From NCBI GenBank assembly GCA_945860295.1, contig CAMAQH010000001.1, positions 124,001-188,000 on the forward strand: a stretch of 64,000 nt of DNA. The letters are read 5' to 3'. The notes beneath the pieces are model-generated. The model saw only the letters and a list, made by a program, of their open reading frames with translations, ran no database searches and was not told the origin of the DNA. The translations under genes and the position numbers were made by a program. Each line of letters opens with the position of its first letter. Within the stretch, counting starts at the first letter, position 1. The DNA comes from Prosthecobacter debontii (GTDB taxonomy: Bacteria > Verrucomicrobiota > Verrucomicrobiia > Verrucomicrobiales > Verrucomicrobiaceae). Shown piece after piece: positions 49,779 through 60,620 of this stretch.

Positions 49779-51161
49779 TTACTTCAGGATTAAAGCGCGT
49801 TGCTGACGGTAAGTGTCACGTAGCCGCTTAAGTGTTGCGGGGATTTCTGGCTCGTCGGTGTCGGGAATGGGCTTGCTGCTTTCCAGGCGTTTCAACTCAC
49901 GTTGGAGGTGCGGGATGTCGTCAAGTCGAACTTTATCTAGCGCAGCAGCGGTTTCGTTTTGCACAGCAGTGCGATACTGTGCATTCAGGCCTGCGAGCGG
50001 GTCTGGAGCAAGCTGGGTGATGGGCACTGACATGGGCGAGACGGATGGCTCCGGTAGTTGAGGGGCTGCGGGCAGTTTGCCAAGGACGTCGGCAGGAATA
50101 GCGGCTTCTTCACGTGCAGATTCGGCGTCGTCTTTGTCCTGAAGGACGATTTTATCCTTCAGCAGGTAAGAGACAAAAATGATACCTGCGGCGATGCCGA
50201 AGATGACAAGGTGAAGACTGGCGCGGAGGCAGGACCAGAGGAAGTCGTCGAGCTTTTTTGCAAAGCTGGGCTGGGCTCGCTGGACTGGCGCAGTTGGCCT
50301 GCCTGGGGCATAATGTGGAGGTGCGGCGACGTGCGGGGCTTTGGAGGCTACGATTGGGGGCTGTGCGGTAGCGGCGACTTCGGCTGCTGGGGTGGGCGCT
50401 GGAGCAGCGTTTTGCTTCTCGGAGCGGAGGGCATTGATCAGTGCTTCTTTCACCTGTAGGGCCGTGCCAAAGCGGCGTGCTGGATCCGCATGTACGCAGC
50501 GGCGGATGATGGCCGCAAAAGTGGGGGGGAGATTGCGGGAGACGCGACCGTCAGCGGCCAGCGGCTCTTTACCAAACATTTCATGTAGTACGCAACCAAG
50601 CGCAAATAGATCGTCGGCTTCATTGGCCTGGGCATCATGCAGCCATGAGATCTCACGCTCGGCATTCTCTGCCATGCCGATGCCAGTCACTTTGAGCTGC
50701 CACTCACGATCAATAAGGAGTGTGCGTGTGTTCAGCGCCCCGTGGACGGTTTTGTTCTCATGGATCAACCCTAACGTGTCACAAAGCTGGAGAGCCAGAG
50801 TGTAGGCGAGCTTGGGTGTGATCTGGCGTTCGCTGATCAAATCTGTCAGCAGGCGACCATCGACATGTTCGGTAATGAGATAGAGATGCCCGGCGTGAGT
50901 GCGGCCAAAATCATAGACGGCAACGATGCGCGGATGCACCAATCGTGCGCGTGAACGCAAGCGGCCCATGAGGCGTGCCGCGGCCTCGGCAACAGGTTCA
51001 GCGAGCACGCGGATCATCACCTTGCGGTCAAGTGCAGGCTGGCTGGCGCGGTAGATGGCACTCTCAATCCCTACCTCGATGCACTCGTGAATCTCATACT
51101 GCAGCAGGGAGTTCCCCAGCTCTTCAGCAGTGGGGAAATTCGGCGGCGTTGTGTCTGACAT
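49779..51161 (-). CDS. Membrane-anchored serine/threonine kinase-like protein (probable pseudokinase)
   Basis: This 460-residue protein has a protein-kinase-like fold at about residues 22-250, one transmembrane segment near 315-335 (LHLVIFGIAAGIIFVSYLL) and a helical C-terminal domain. Kinase landmarks are recognisable (RLRSRARLVHPRIVAVYDFG; HLYLITEHVDGRLLTDLI; EADDLFALGCVLHEMFGKEP; RCVHADPARRFGT), but every catalytic residue is altered. The VAIK lysine is Arg51 (KVMIRVL), the HRD motif reads HGA (140-142), the DFG motif reads TGI (159-161), and the glycine loop keeps only one Gly. It is therefore probably catalytically dead and may act as a scaffold or sensor. The ATG at 51161 is preferred to a TTG at 51167. 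It heads an operon with the PQQ propeller and the lipoprotein. Confidence 0.88.
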   Translation of the reverse strand: MSDTTPPNFPTAEELGNSLLQYEIHECIEVGIESAIYRASQPALDRKVMIRVLAEPVAEAAARLMGRLRSRARLVHPRIVAVYDFGRTHAGHLYLITEHVDGRLLTDLISERQITPKLAYTLALQLCDTLGLIHENKTVHGALNTRTLLIDREWQLKVTGIGMAENAEREISWLHDAQANEADDLFALGCVLHEMFGKEPLAADGRVSRNLPPTFAAIIRRCVHADPARRFGTALQVKEALINALRSEKQNAAPAPTPAAEVAATAQPPIVASKAPHVAAPPHYAPGRPTAPVQRAQPSFAKKLDDFLWSCLRASLHLVIFGIAAGIIFVSYLLKDKIVLQDKDDAESAREEAAIPADVLGKLPAAPQLPEPSVSPMSVPITQLAPDPLAGLNAQYRTAVQNETAAALDKVRLDDIPHLQRELKRLESSKPIPDTDEPEIPATLKRLRDTYRQQRALILK

Positions 51162-51325
51162 GGGCAAAGGTTGGGATGCAGTAATTCGCCATTTTTGGCA
51201 GACTCGGCAAGTGCTGTTTGTTAGCTCGCAGTGCAGATTTAATGCCTATCTCGCCGCCACTTTTTGATCTGAATCACGGCGAATTTGGCTGAGCGCTTCA
51301 GCATCTATGTGTCCGCGCTGGCGGC

Positions 51326-52537
<1,212 letters not shown>

Positions 52538-52619
52538 TCAAGCCAACGAGATACAAACAGGGCCTCCAGATTTTAGGATTGCCTTCTCTCTGTGATGTCA
52601 ATACGCTGTCTATACAATT

Positions 52620-55600
52620 ATGAAAATCCACCCCCCTTCTTTTTGGATCGCTTCGGCCAGCCTGCTGCTGACTGCCACCTCTGGATTGAGCCAGGGAGTG
52701 CAAATACTCAAGGACATCAATATCGCGCCTCTGGGAACAAGTGCTCTGGCTGATGAAATGGCTGTAGTCGGTAATAAACTCTATATTTCCACAGATGATG
52801 ACATTGTGGGTTCCGAGTTGTGGCTGTTAAATGTGGCCGGGTCATTCAACAGCCCAAAATCAGTGGCGCTGGATGGCTCGAGCAATGTTTATGTTGCAGA
52901 CACAAGCAATCATGCGATCCGCAAGATCACGCTCTTAGGGGGCATTAGCACATTGGCCGGTGGTCTAGGAGAACCGGGCAGTTTTAATGGGAGTGGTATC
53001 GCTGCTAGATTCTCCTCTCCCAGAGGCGTTGCCGTGTTGAAAACTGCGGTGAGCACCCCAGTCATTCCTGCTGGAACGGTTTATGTGGCTGACACAGGCA
53101 ACCACGTCATCCGCAGGATCTCGCTAGATGGAGCGGTCATGACGCTGGCGGGTACCGTTGGGTCTGTCGGCACAGTAGAAGGTTTAGGTAGTGCGGCCAG
53201 ATTTTCCTCCCCAGGTGGATTGGTAGTTAGAAGTGATGGCTCTGTTTTTGTCGCGGATACGGGCAATCATACCATTCGCCAAATCTCGGCCGCTGGGCTG
53301 GTCACTACTTTTGCCGGGACGGCAGGATCAATCGGCAGTGATAATGCGACGGGCACTGCCGCCAGATTTTCTTCTCCTCAGGGTGTGGCGCTGGACAGTT
53401 TTGGTAATGTGTATGTTGCTGATACGGGAAATCACCTCATCCGGAAGATCGATAATACTGGCGCTGTGACGACACTGGCTGGCAGCTCGGGAAATAGTGG
53501 CAGCACCGATGGCGCAGGCGCTACTGCGAGGTTTTCTTCCCCAGAAGGCATCGCGACGGATACCACGGGCAATTTGTATGTCGCAGATGTGGGTAACCAT
53601 ACGATTCGTAAAATCGTCATCTCATCTGGGGTAGTCACTACGCTGGCGGGCACGGCTGGTCAGATCGGCAGCATAGATGCCACGAGTGCTGCAGCCAGAT
53701 TCTCCTCGCCGCGCGGCCTGGCCGTGGATGGCACGGGCATTTATGTCGCAGATACAGACAACCAAATCATTCGCAAATCCACCACGGCTGGCGTCACCAC
53801 GAAACTGGCGGGTAAAGTGGGCGTAGCTGGGCTGGATGATGGAGCTGCCAACCCTACAAGCGCTGGTATCGTATCGCTAGTCATTGGCGCATTGCCAGCC
53901 CTGATCAAAGACATCCTGCCCGGGAGCGCCGACTCGATTCCCACGAACCTCACGGCTGTCGGCAGCAACCTCTTTTTCACAGCAGTGAATTCGACCAATG
54001 AACGCGATATCTGGAAAAGTGATGGCACTAATATAGGCACGGTGCGTGTGGGGGGTAACCATGATTATGACGCGATCACCGGACCTGATAAGCTCACGAA
54101 TGTGAATGGAACACTGTACTTTGCAGGTCGAACCAATGATGATGAGAGGGAGCTCTGGAAAAGCGACGGCACTGAGCTTGGAACAAAAATAGTAATGGAT
54201 TTTAATACCATACCCGGGCTCGGCGGTAACATTCGGGACCTGTTCTCCTTTGGTGGGAATCTCATCTTGGTGGCAAACGATGGTGGATCGAGATTTGGGC
54301 CCAGTGTAGTTCCTGCAAGCGTTCCTGCATTCGAAGTGGGAGCGGAAATTTGGAAAAGCAATGGGACCGCCGCAAGCACCACCCTCATTTCCGATGTCCT
54401 ACCAGGAAACACAGGCTCCACGGTGCTGGCACCTCCTGAATTCACAAACTTCAATGGACAACTCTATTTTAGCGCGAATGGGACTAAAATCGGGACAGGT
54501 GGGGAAGAGCCGGTTGGAAGGGAGCTCTTCCGCACTAATGGACAGGCAAACGCTCATGTGCTGGTCAAAGACATTGAAGATGGTGAGTTTGGTTCCTCAC
54601 CCTCCGATTTGGTCGTTTCGGGCGCTACTGCTACCGCTACTGGGCGTCTTTATTTTATCGCAGGCACGACCAATCTGGGACGTGAACTATGGACCAGTGA
54701 CGGATCACTGGATGAACTGGGGAATGTCTTGGTAAAGGATATCAAAACAGGAACTGATTCCGCCGAAATCGCCAATCTCACGCCGATCGTCGTTAATTCT
54801 ACCCCGACGGCGGCACCTACACTCTCCAACAGGGTGGTATTTACCGCTGACAATGGATTAGATGGAGTGGAGCTATGGCATAGTGATGGGAATACAAATA
54901 ATACCCAAATACTCAAGGAGCTGACCCCTGGTGCCGATGGCTCCATCTTGGCTAATTTTGTGAGCCTGTCATCGAGCTTGGTGGTTTTCACCAAGGAGGA
55001 TGTGACGACTGCCGATCTCAGTCTGTGGCGTACGGATGGTACCGCCAATGGCACCGTTCAGATTGAAGATTTCCTCATCGAGCCGACTCCGGGAACAGCG
55101 GCCGTGAGTGCCAAGCAGTTCCGCAATCCCGTGCGGGTCGGTTCGACTCTTTATTTCATGATGGGGGATGATGAGCTGTGGAAAACCAATGGGATCAACG
55201 ATGCAGGCACGGTGCGCGTTCATCGTTTCCGCTCCGGCTCACAGGGTTCCTCTGCCCAGAAATTCACCCAACTGGCTAATGGCAAGGCGGTTTTCTCTGC
55301 TTCCAGCGTGAATGAAGGTAATGAGCCTTGGATCACTGATGGCACACCCGCCGGGACCGTGATGGTCGGAGATTTGGTCGTTGGCAGTAGCGGTTCAGAC
55401 CCCATGAACTTCACTGCAGGCACTGGCAGTCAGTTCTTTTTCACCGCTGAGCTGACACCTGGTGATCGTGAAGTTCATTTTAATAATGGCAGCACTGACG
55501 CCCTGCTTCAGATCAATGCCTCGGGCAGTGCTGTTCCAGAAAATCTTTTCTATAACAACGGCACTCTCTTCTTCTCCGCCAGAAACAATGACACGAATGC

Positions 55601-58600
55601 CGAGCTTTGGAAAACTGACGGAACGACAACCGCGCTGGTGAAGGATCTCAACACGGATGGATCTGGAAATATCAATGTCGGTTCTTATCCAGGTCAATTC
55701 GCGGCCATTGGAAGCACGGTTTACTTTGCGGCGACCAATAATTTCACCGGACGTGAACTCTACAAAACGGATGACACACTTGGTGCGATCCGCGTTAAAG
55801 ACATCAGCGCGCTTGGCAGTAACAGCTCCCACCCTGAAGAGTTGGTGGTCATGCCTGCCACCGGGACATTGAGCACGCTCTACTTCATCGCCACAGGTTC
55901 AGGAAATGGTCTGACGAATGCACAAAATACCGGACGCGAACTCTGGAAGAGTAATGGGACGGATGTCGGAACGGTTGTGGTCAAAAATATCTTGGCCGGT
56001 GATCTTAGTTCGATTGACGAAAACAGACCCGCTTATCTTACCGTGGTCGGAACGACTCTGTTCTTCGCGGCAGACGACGGAGTTAATGGGCGTGAACTTT
56101 GGAAGTCCGATGGCACCGCTTTGGGAACCGTGCTGGTCAAAAATATCGCTGCAGGCATTACCGCATCGGATCCTACCGAACTGCGCAGTGCTGGCGGAAA
56201 ACTCTTCTTCTTGGCCAATGATGGCGTCAGTGGCCGTGAGCTGTGGGTTAGCAATGGCACGGCTGCGGGAACGGTCTTGGTGAAGGATCTTGTGGCTGGT
56301 CTTGCCGATGCATTCATCGACAATTTAACAGTCATCAACAACATCGTTTGTTTCGCCGCAGATGACGGCCTCTCAGGCCGCGAAGTATGGCTTTCTGACG
56401 GCACCGCTGCGGGCACGCGCATTGCTTTCGACGCAGTGCTGGGGTCCAGTTCCTCAAATCCCAACAGTCTGTCCAACTTCGGTAATAACCTGCTCTTCGC
56501 GGCGTCCGATTCAGATGCAGGCAATGAACCGCGCATTGCCCTCATGGCACCGAAGCTCATCGTGGAGCAGCCTGCAGCAACCGCATTGACCAGCGGCACT
56601 TCAACCGTGGATTTCACACCCAGCAGCACGGTTGCTTCCGGGCAGAAAGTCCCATTGCCATTTGTGCTCAAGAATGATGGCATCACCAGCCTGAATAACG
56701 TTGCTGCGCTGGTTAGTGGTCCGAACGCCGCCGAGTTTACAGTTTTCACGAAACCTGCCACTTCGATCAATGGGGGAGTCTCATCCACCATGGTTGTTCT
56801 TTTCACCCCGAAAGAAGGTGGACCGCGCACAGCGACACTCACTATCTTGAGCACAGATGTGTTCACCCCATCCTTCTTGATCCAACTCACTGGTAACTGT
56901 GCCAAAGACCCGACCGTCACGCTCCAACCCGTGGCGCGTATGGTGAATGTTGGCGAGCCTGTGACCTTCACATCTGCCGCTACCAGTTCTTCTGCGCTGA
57001 CTCAGCAGTGGCGCAAAAATGCAGCCAGTGTGGTTGGAGCCATAAGCAGCCCCTACAAAATATTTGCCACCCAACTCACTCAGGCTGGCACATACAGTGT
57101 GCAGTTTAAAAACGGAGTCTTACCCGCTGGACTTGGCACCAGTAACAACGCTGAACTCGGTGTCGTCGAAGACTTCATGCCACCTAGACTCCTACCGATT
57201 AAGGTTGGAACGGCGACCACCACCATCGCCGTCAATGCGGCTGGCAACGGTCTAACCTATCTTTGGAAACGCTCTGCTGGCGGTGAACTCTCCCTTGATA
57301 CCCGTTTCAAAAACTTCAACACCAAGATACTCACGATCACGGCGGCAGCGCTTGGGGACAGTGTGGACTACTTCTGCGAAGTCACCGGCCCCGGCGGCAT
57401 GAGATTCGGCGGCACCACGCATCTCCAGATCTATAATGGTCGTCCAAATGTCGATGATCCACAGGGCATGCCCAATGGCATCGTCAGTCGCATGTACAGC
57501 CATCAGATTAAAGTGGCAGCAGGTGATGCCACCGCTCCCGTCTCCTACTCGGCCGCTGGACTTCCACCTGGGGTCACGGTGAATACTAAAACCGGTCTGA
57601 TCAGCGGACGCCCGACAAAGGCCGGTCTCTACAACAAGATCAAAATCAACGCGACCAACGCCGTGGGCGCAGACCTGACACCTCCGGCTGATCAAAGTAT
57701 CACCATCGTAGATATGCCCACCGGACTGGATGGAGTCTATGTGGGCCTCATCGAGCGTGAGGCGAATCTAAATGAAAGCCTCGGCGGACGAATTGATCTG
57801 ACCGTCACGGCTCTTACCGGGGCCTTCAGCGGCTCACTAACCATGGGTAGTTCGCCAAAACTCTCTTTCAAAGGCGGACTCGACATCGGCATTGATGGCA
57901 GCGGTCAACCCGTCCCACCATACACAGCAACGGTGACCATTTCGCGCACGGGTATCCTCGCTCCACTGACGCTCACATTCACGATTGATCCGACCAAGAA
58001 GGATCGCTTCAGTGTCGGTGAAGTAGCGTCTCAAGATGTCGCAGGCGTGGTTTCTGTCCCTGTCACTGCCTGGAAACAGATTCGGAAAGCCACGCCCCTG
58101 GCTTCTTCAGCATCGGCTTACTTGGGCCTCTATAACCTCGGCCTTCGCCTGCCCGTTACCACCCCCATCGCTAATCCGAATATCGGAGACAACAACGTGC
58201 CTCAGGGAAATGGCTACGCCAGCTTCACGGTCGCCGCCGCAGGCACACTTACCATCACAGGCAGAACCCCGGATGGTGAGACGCTCACAGGTGGTGCCTT
58301 TGTCGGTCCTTCGGGAGAGGTGCTCATCTTCCAGCCGCTCTACACCACGGTAAAAAAAGGATCCATCCTCGGCCAACTCAATATTGGCACGGGCACACTT
58401 CCCCTCGACCCGACTGACAACGTCATCACCGGCGAGCTCGACTGGGTGCGGCCACCGAACCCTGCGGTCGTCTCTGCAACTGCCGCTACCCGCACCTATC
58501 GTTCAGGCTTTGGTCTTGCTGGCACACCAGTCGCTACACCCGTTGGGTTGGAGGCTTTTGGTGGTTTCTACAAACCGCCAACGACGGTTTTAATGATCAC

Positions 58601-59024
58601 GACGCCCTCGACGACCGTGGCCAACGCCAGCGTCAGATTCACCGACGGTGGTGTGAATGGAAACCTACCCACAGGGCCAGCTCCGAGCCGCGAGCCAAAT
58701 GTCAATGTGGCCATCACCGCCACCAGCACCGCTAACGTGATCGGTGCAAACGCAGCCCTGACCAAAATCACACCCAACCGCACCACGGGAGCGATCACTG
58801 GCAGCTTCGCCCTTTCAGACGACAATCTCCGCACCGTTCCTCCGATCACGCCCGACCCAGTCTTGCGCGCAGTCACTTTTCAGGGGCTGATCGTCCCAGA
58901 AGGAGGCGGTGCTACTCATCGTGGCGTCGGCTACTTCATGCTGCCGCAGATACCCATTGATAACACCACGCTGCCGACCACCACCTTGATCTATTCAGGA
59001 ATGATGGTCTTCACTAATCCCTAA
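52620..59024 (+). CDS. Large secreted NHL / ELWxxDGT repeat protein (2,134 aa)
   Basis: The signal peptide is about residues 1-25 (FWIASASLLLTATSGLS). A first ELWxxDGT-like strand (LYISTDDDIVGSELW) is followed by six NHL repeats (about 76-415; motif (V/L)YVAD-x-x-NH-x-IRKI), enough for one six-bladed propeller. About 16 ELWxxDGT repeats come next (about 425-1305; ELWKSDGT), then a choice-of-anchor-D-like beta domain (about 1310-1430), Ig-like regions (QQWRKNAASVVG; YLWKRSAGG), a putative-Ig domain (LPPGVTVNTKTGLISGRP), and from 1702 to the end the module shared with the giant protein at 7959-34016. No visible membrane anchor or sorting tail. A cell-surface or extracellular role is inferred. 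No Shine-Dalgarno precedes the start; the 187-base gap upstream shows no convincing promoter. Confidence 0.9.
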   Translation: MKIHPPSFWIASASLLLTATSGLSQGVQILKDINIAPLGTSALADEMAVVGNKLYISTDDDIVGSELWLLNVAGSFNSPKSVALDGSSNVYVADTSNHAIRKITLLGGISTLAGGLGEPGSFNGSGIAARFSSPRGVAVLKTAVSTPVIPAGTVYVADTGNHVIRRISLDGAVMTLAGTVGSVGTVEGLGSAARFSSPGGLVVRSDGSVFVADTGNHTIRQISAAGLVTTFAGTAGSIGSDNATGTAARFSSPQGVALDSFGNVYVADTGNHLIRKIDNTGAVTTLAGSSGNSGSTDGAGATARFSSPEGIATDTTGNLYVADVGNHTIRKIVISSGVVTTLAGTAGQIGSIDATSAAARFSSPRGLAVDGTGIYVADTDNQIIRKSTTAGVTTKLAGKVGVAGLDDGAANPTSAGIVSLVIGALPALIKDILPGSADSIPTNLTAVGSNLFFTAVNSTNERDIWKSDGTNIGTVRVGGNHDYDAITGPDKLTNVNGTLYFAGRTNDDERELWKSDGTELGTKIVMDFNTIPGLGGNIRDLFSFGGNLILVANDGGSRFGPSVVPASVPAFEVGAEIWKSNGTAASTTLISDVLPGNTGSTVLAPPEFTNFNGQLYFSANGTKIGTGGEEPVGRELFRTNGQANAHVLVKDIEDGEFGSSPSDLVVSGATATATGRLYFIAGTTNLGRELWTSDGSLDELGNVLVKDIKTGTDSAEIANLTPIVVNSTPTAAPTLSNRVVFTADNGLDGVELWHSDGNTNNTQILKELTPGADGSILANFVSLSSSLVVFTKEDVTTADLSLWRTDGTANGTVQIEDFLIEPTPGTAAVSAKQFRNPVRVGSTLYFMMGDDELWKTNGINDAGTVRVHRFRSGSQGSSAQKFTQLANGKAVFSASSVNEGNEPWITDGTPAGTVMVGDLVVGSSGSDPMNFTAGTGSQFFFTAELTPGDREVHFNNGSTDALLQINASGSAVPENLFYNNGTLFFSARNNDTNAELWKTDGTTTALVKDLNTDGSGNINVGSYPGQFAAIGSTVYFAATNNFTGRELYKTDDTLGAIRVKDISALGSNSSHPEELVVMPATGTLSTLYFIATGSGNGLTNAQNTGRELWKSNGTDVGTVVVKNILAGDLSSIDENRPAYLTVVGTTLFFAADDGVNGRELWKSDGTALGTVLVKNIAAGITASDPTELRSAGGKLFFLANDGVSGRELWVSNGTAAGTVLVKDLVAGLADAFIDNLTVINNIVCFAADDGLSGREVWLSDGTAAGTRIAFDAVLGSSSSNPNSLSNFGNNLLFAASDSDAGNEPRIALMAPKLIVEQPAATALTSGTSTVDFTPSSTVASGQKVPLPFVLKNDGITSLNNVAALVSGPNAAEFTVFTKPATSINGGVSSTMVVLFTPKEGGPRTATLTILSTDVFTPSFLIQLTGNCAKDPTVTLQPVARMVNVGEPVTFTSAATSSSALTQQWRKNAASVVGAISSPYKIFATQLTQAGTYSVQFKNGVLPAGLGTSNNAELGVVEDFMPPRLLPIKVGTATTTIAVNAAGNGLTYLWKRSAGGELSLDTRFKNFNTKILTITAAALGDSVDYFCEVTGPGGMRFGGTTHLQIYNGRPNVDDPQGMPNGIVSRMYSHQIKVAAGDATAPVSYSAAGLPPGVTVNTKTGLISGRPTKAGLYNKIKINATNAVGADLTPPADQSITIVDMPTGLDGVYVGLIEREANLNESLGGRIDLTVTALTGAFSGSLTMGSSPKLSFKGGLDIGIDGSGQPVPPYTATVTISRTGILAPLTLTFTIDPTKKDRFSVGEVASQDVAGVVSVPVTAWKQIRKATPLASSASAYLGLYNLGLRLPVTTPIANPNIGDNNVPQGNGYASFTVAAAGTLTITGRTPDGETLTGGAFVGPSGEVLIFQPLYTTVKKGSILGQLNIGTGTLPLDPTDNVITGELDWVRPPNPAVVSATAATRTYRSGFGLAGTPVATPVGLEAFGGFYKPPTTVLMITTPSTTVANASVRFTDGGVNGNLPTGPAPSREPNVNVAITATSTANVIGANAALTKITPNRTTGAITGSFALSDDNLRTVPPITPDPVLRAVTFQGLIVPEGGGATHRGVGYFMLPQIPIDNTTLPTTTLIYSGMMVFTNP
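57723..59024 (+). other. Conserved C-terminal module of the NHL/ELWxxDGT protein (residues 1,702-2,134)
   Basis: Partner of the module at 32631-34016. It shares LGGRxDLTVTA, [32 protein letters not shown]-x-KKGSILGQL, VRPPNPA, TYRSGFG, ITGSFALSD and GVGYFMLPQ. In both proteins it follows a putative-Ig domain and forms the extreme C-terminus. Confidence 0.75.
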
Positions 59025-59040
59025 CGCGACCACTTTGCAG

Positions 59041-59078
59041 ATCAGCCATCATCAGCCGCACCGCCCATGATGGCTGAT
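59041..59078 (+). promoter_or_regulatory. 12-bp perfect hairpin covering the start codon of the DCC gene
   Basis: ATCAGCCATCAT (59041-59052) and ATGATGGCTGAT (59067-59078) are perfectly complementary around a 14-base loop. The right arm contains both possible start codons (59067 and 59070) of the downstream gene. The hairpin lies 16 bases after the stop of the large secreted protein. It could stop transcription, hide the start codon, or both. Confidence 0.6.
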
Positions 59079-59474
59079 TCATCACCGCTCCTGCTCTTTG
59101 ATGGCGTGTGCAATCTCTGCGCCAGTTCCGTGCAGTTTGTCCTCAAACATGATCATCGCGGCCTCGTGCGCTTTAGCTCCATTCAGTCAGAGACAGGCTC
59201 AACACTCTATCGCGAGCATGGCTTCGACCCTGAGCAGCCGCACTCCATGCTTCTGATCACCGATCACGGCAGCTTCACCCAGAGCGATGCCGCGATTGAG
59301 CTAGCTCAGCTCATGGGCGGCTGGCTCAGCGCCGCAGTCATTTTTAAAATTATCCCCCGCTCCATTCGCGATGCCGTGTATCTCCTCATCGCTAAAAATC
59401 GCTACCGCATCTTCGGCAAAAAAGATCAGTGCTGGCTACCGCGTCTCGAATGGAAAGAGCGATTTGTCTCGTGA
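59067..59474 (+). CDS. DCC-family thiol-disulfide oxidoreductase-like protein
   Basis: This 135-residue protein belongs to the DCC (DUF393) family, named for its Asp-Cys-Cys-type start. The N-terminus has LLLFDGVCNLCASSVQFVLK with a CxxC pair, followed by RFSSIQSETGSTLYREHGFD and the later IIPRSIRDAVYLLIAKNRYR and FGKKDQCWLP, all typical. Proteins of this family have a thioredoxin-like fold and are predicted disulfide oxidoreductases; substrates are unknown. Two adjacent Met codons can serve as start and both lie in a 12-bp hairpin arm. Small, cytoplasmic, no signal peptide. Confidence 0.9.
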   Translation: MMADSSPLLLFDGVCNLCASSVQFVLKHDHRGLVRFSSIQSETGSTLYREHGFDPEQPHSMLLITDHGSFTQSDAAIELAQLMGGWLSAAVIFKIIPRSIRDAVYLLIAKNRYRIFGKKDQCWLPRLEWKERFVS

Positions 59475-59495
59475 GCTTCAGCGGTCATTCTGCGT

Positions 59496-60554
59496 ATGAG
59501 AGAAATGCGTTTCGTCCTCAGCCTCGCCTTCCTCACCACCGCTCACGCAGCCGACATTTCAATCGGTGACAATGCTGCGCTTAAGTCCGTGCTTCGTGAT
59601 CTCAAGCCCAACACAACCCTGAAAATCGCCCCTGGCGACTACACTGGCGGTCACCACACTAGCGCCGTCTCGGGCCTCACGGTTGAGGCACTCGATCCAA
59701 CACATCCGCCGCACTTCAAAGGTGGTAGCACCGCGTGGCAGTTTTCTCGTTGTGAAAACCTCACCCTTCGTCATCTCCGCATCAGCGGCCAGACTGCAAA
59801 CGGCATCAATCTCGATGACGGCGGCCAGCGCACCAATCCAGTCAAAGGCATCACGCTTGATCACCTCGACATCAGCGACATCGGCCCCAAGGGAAATCAT
59901 GATGCCATCAAGTGCAGCGGCCTCGACGGACTCACCATCAGCGACTGCGCCATCACTGGCTGGGGAGGGCAAGGCATCGACTTCGTCGGCTGCCACAAAT
60001 CGAAGATCACCGGATGCAAATTCATCGGCAAACCCGGCTTCACCGCCAGCGCCGCCATTCAGCTTAAAGGTGGCACCAGCGAGGTCACAGTGGAAAAATG
60101 CCATTTCAAAAACGCCGGTGAGCGTCCCGTGAATGTCGGCGGCTCCACTGGTCTCGACTACTTTCGCCCGCCGGATGCCGCCTATGAAGGCAAAGACCTT
60201 ATCGTTCAGGATTGCATCATCGAAGGTAGCTCATGTGCCGCTGCCTTTGTCGGAGCCGATGGAGCCCGCTTCACTCGCAACACCATCCTCTTTCCCGAGA
60301 AGTGGATCTTCCGCATCCTGCAGGAAACCACAGGCGACCGTTTCCCACCCTGCCGCAACGTTCAGATCACCGACAACAAGATCATCTTCCACCGCGCCCA
60401 AGTGCAGATCGAAATTAACATCGGCTCCAACACCGCCCCCGATACTTCCAGCTTCGCCAACAACCACTGGTTCGCCGAAGACCGTCCTGACCGCTCCAAG
60501 CCCAAGCTCCCTGTCGAGGAGTCCGGAGGTGTTTACGGCAAAGGTCCGAGATAA
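59496..60554 (+). CDS. Exported right-handed parallel beta-helix protein
   Basis: This 352-residue protein has a signal peptide MREMRFVLSLAFLTTAHA (a start at 59505, MRFVLSL, is equally possible). The rest reads as successive beta-helix coils: LTLRHLRISGQTANGINLDD, ITLDHLDISDIGPKGNHDAI, LTISDCAITGWGGQGIDFVG, KITGCKFIGKPGFTASAAIQ and VTVEKCHFKNAGERPVNVGG. This is the pattern of pectate-lyase-like or polysaccharide-degrading helix proteins. Catalytic residues could not be assigned, so it may be a lyase, hydrolase or binding protein. It follows the DCC gene by 21 bases and is closed by a hairpin. Confidence 0.85.
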   Translation: MREMRFVLSLAFLTTAHAADISIGDNAALKSVLRDLKPNTTLKIAPGDYTGGHHTSAVSGLTVEALDPTHPPHFKGGSTAWQFSRCENLTLRHLRISGQTANGINLDDGGQRTNPVKGITLDHLDISDIGPKGNHDAIKCSGLDGLTISDCAITGWGGQGIDFVGCHKSKITGCKFIGKPGFTASAAIQLKGGTSEVTVEKCHFKNAGERPVNVGGSTGLDYFRPPDAAYEGKDLIVQDCIIEGSSCAAAFVGADGARFTRNTILFPEKWIFRILQETTGDRFPPCRNVQITDNKIIFHRAQVQIEINIGSNTAPDTSSFANNHWFAEDRPDRSKPKLPVEESGGVYGKGPR

Positions 60555-60557
60555 ATA

Positions 60558-60579
60558 GACACAAATCCTTGTGTCTTCC
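60558..60579 (+). terminator. Hairpin after the beta-helix gene
   Basis: AGACACAA and TTGTGTCT form a perfect 8-bp stem with an ATCC loop, starting 3 bases after the stop codon. A good terminator candidate, separating it from the transporter operon, although the T-tract is short. Confidence 0.5.
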
Positions 60580-60620
60580 CGCCGTATGTCTGAGAGTCCT
60601 GATCTTCCTGCTACCGCCTC

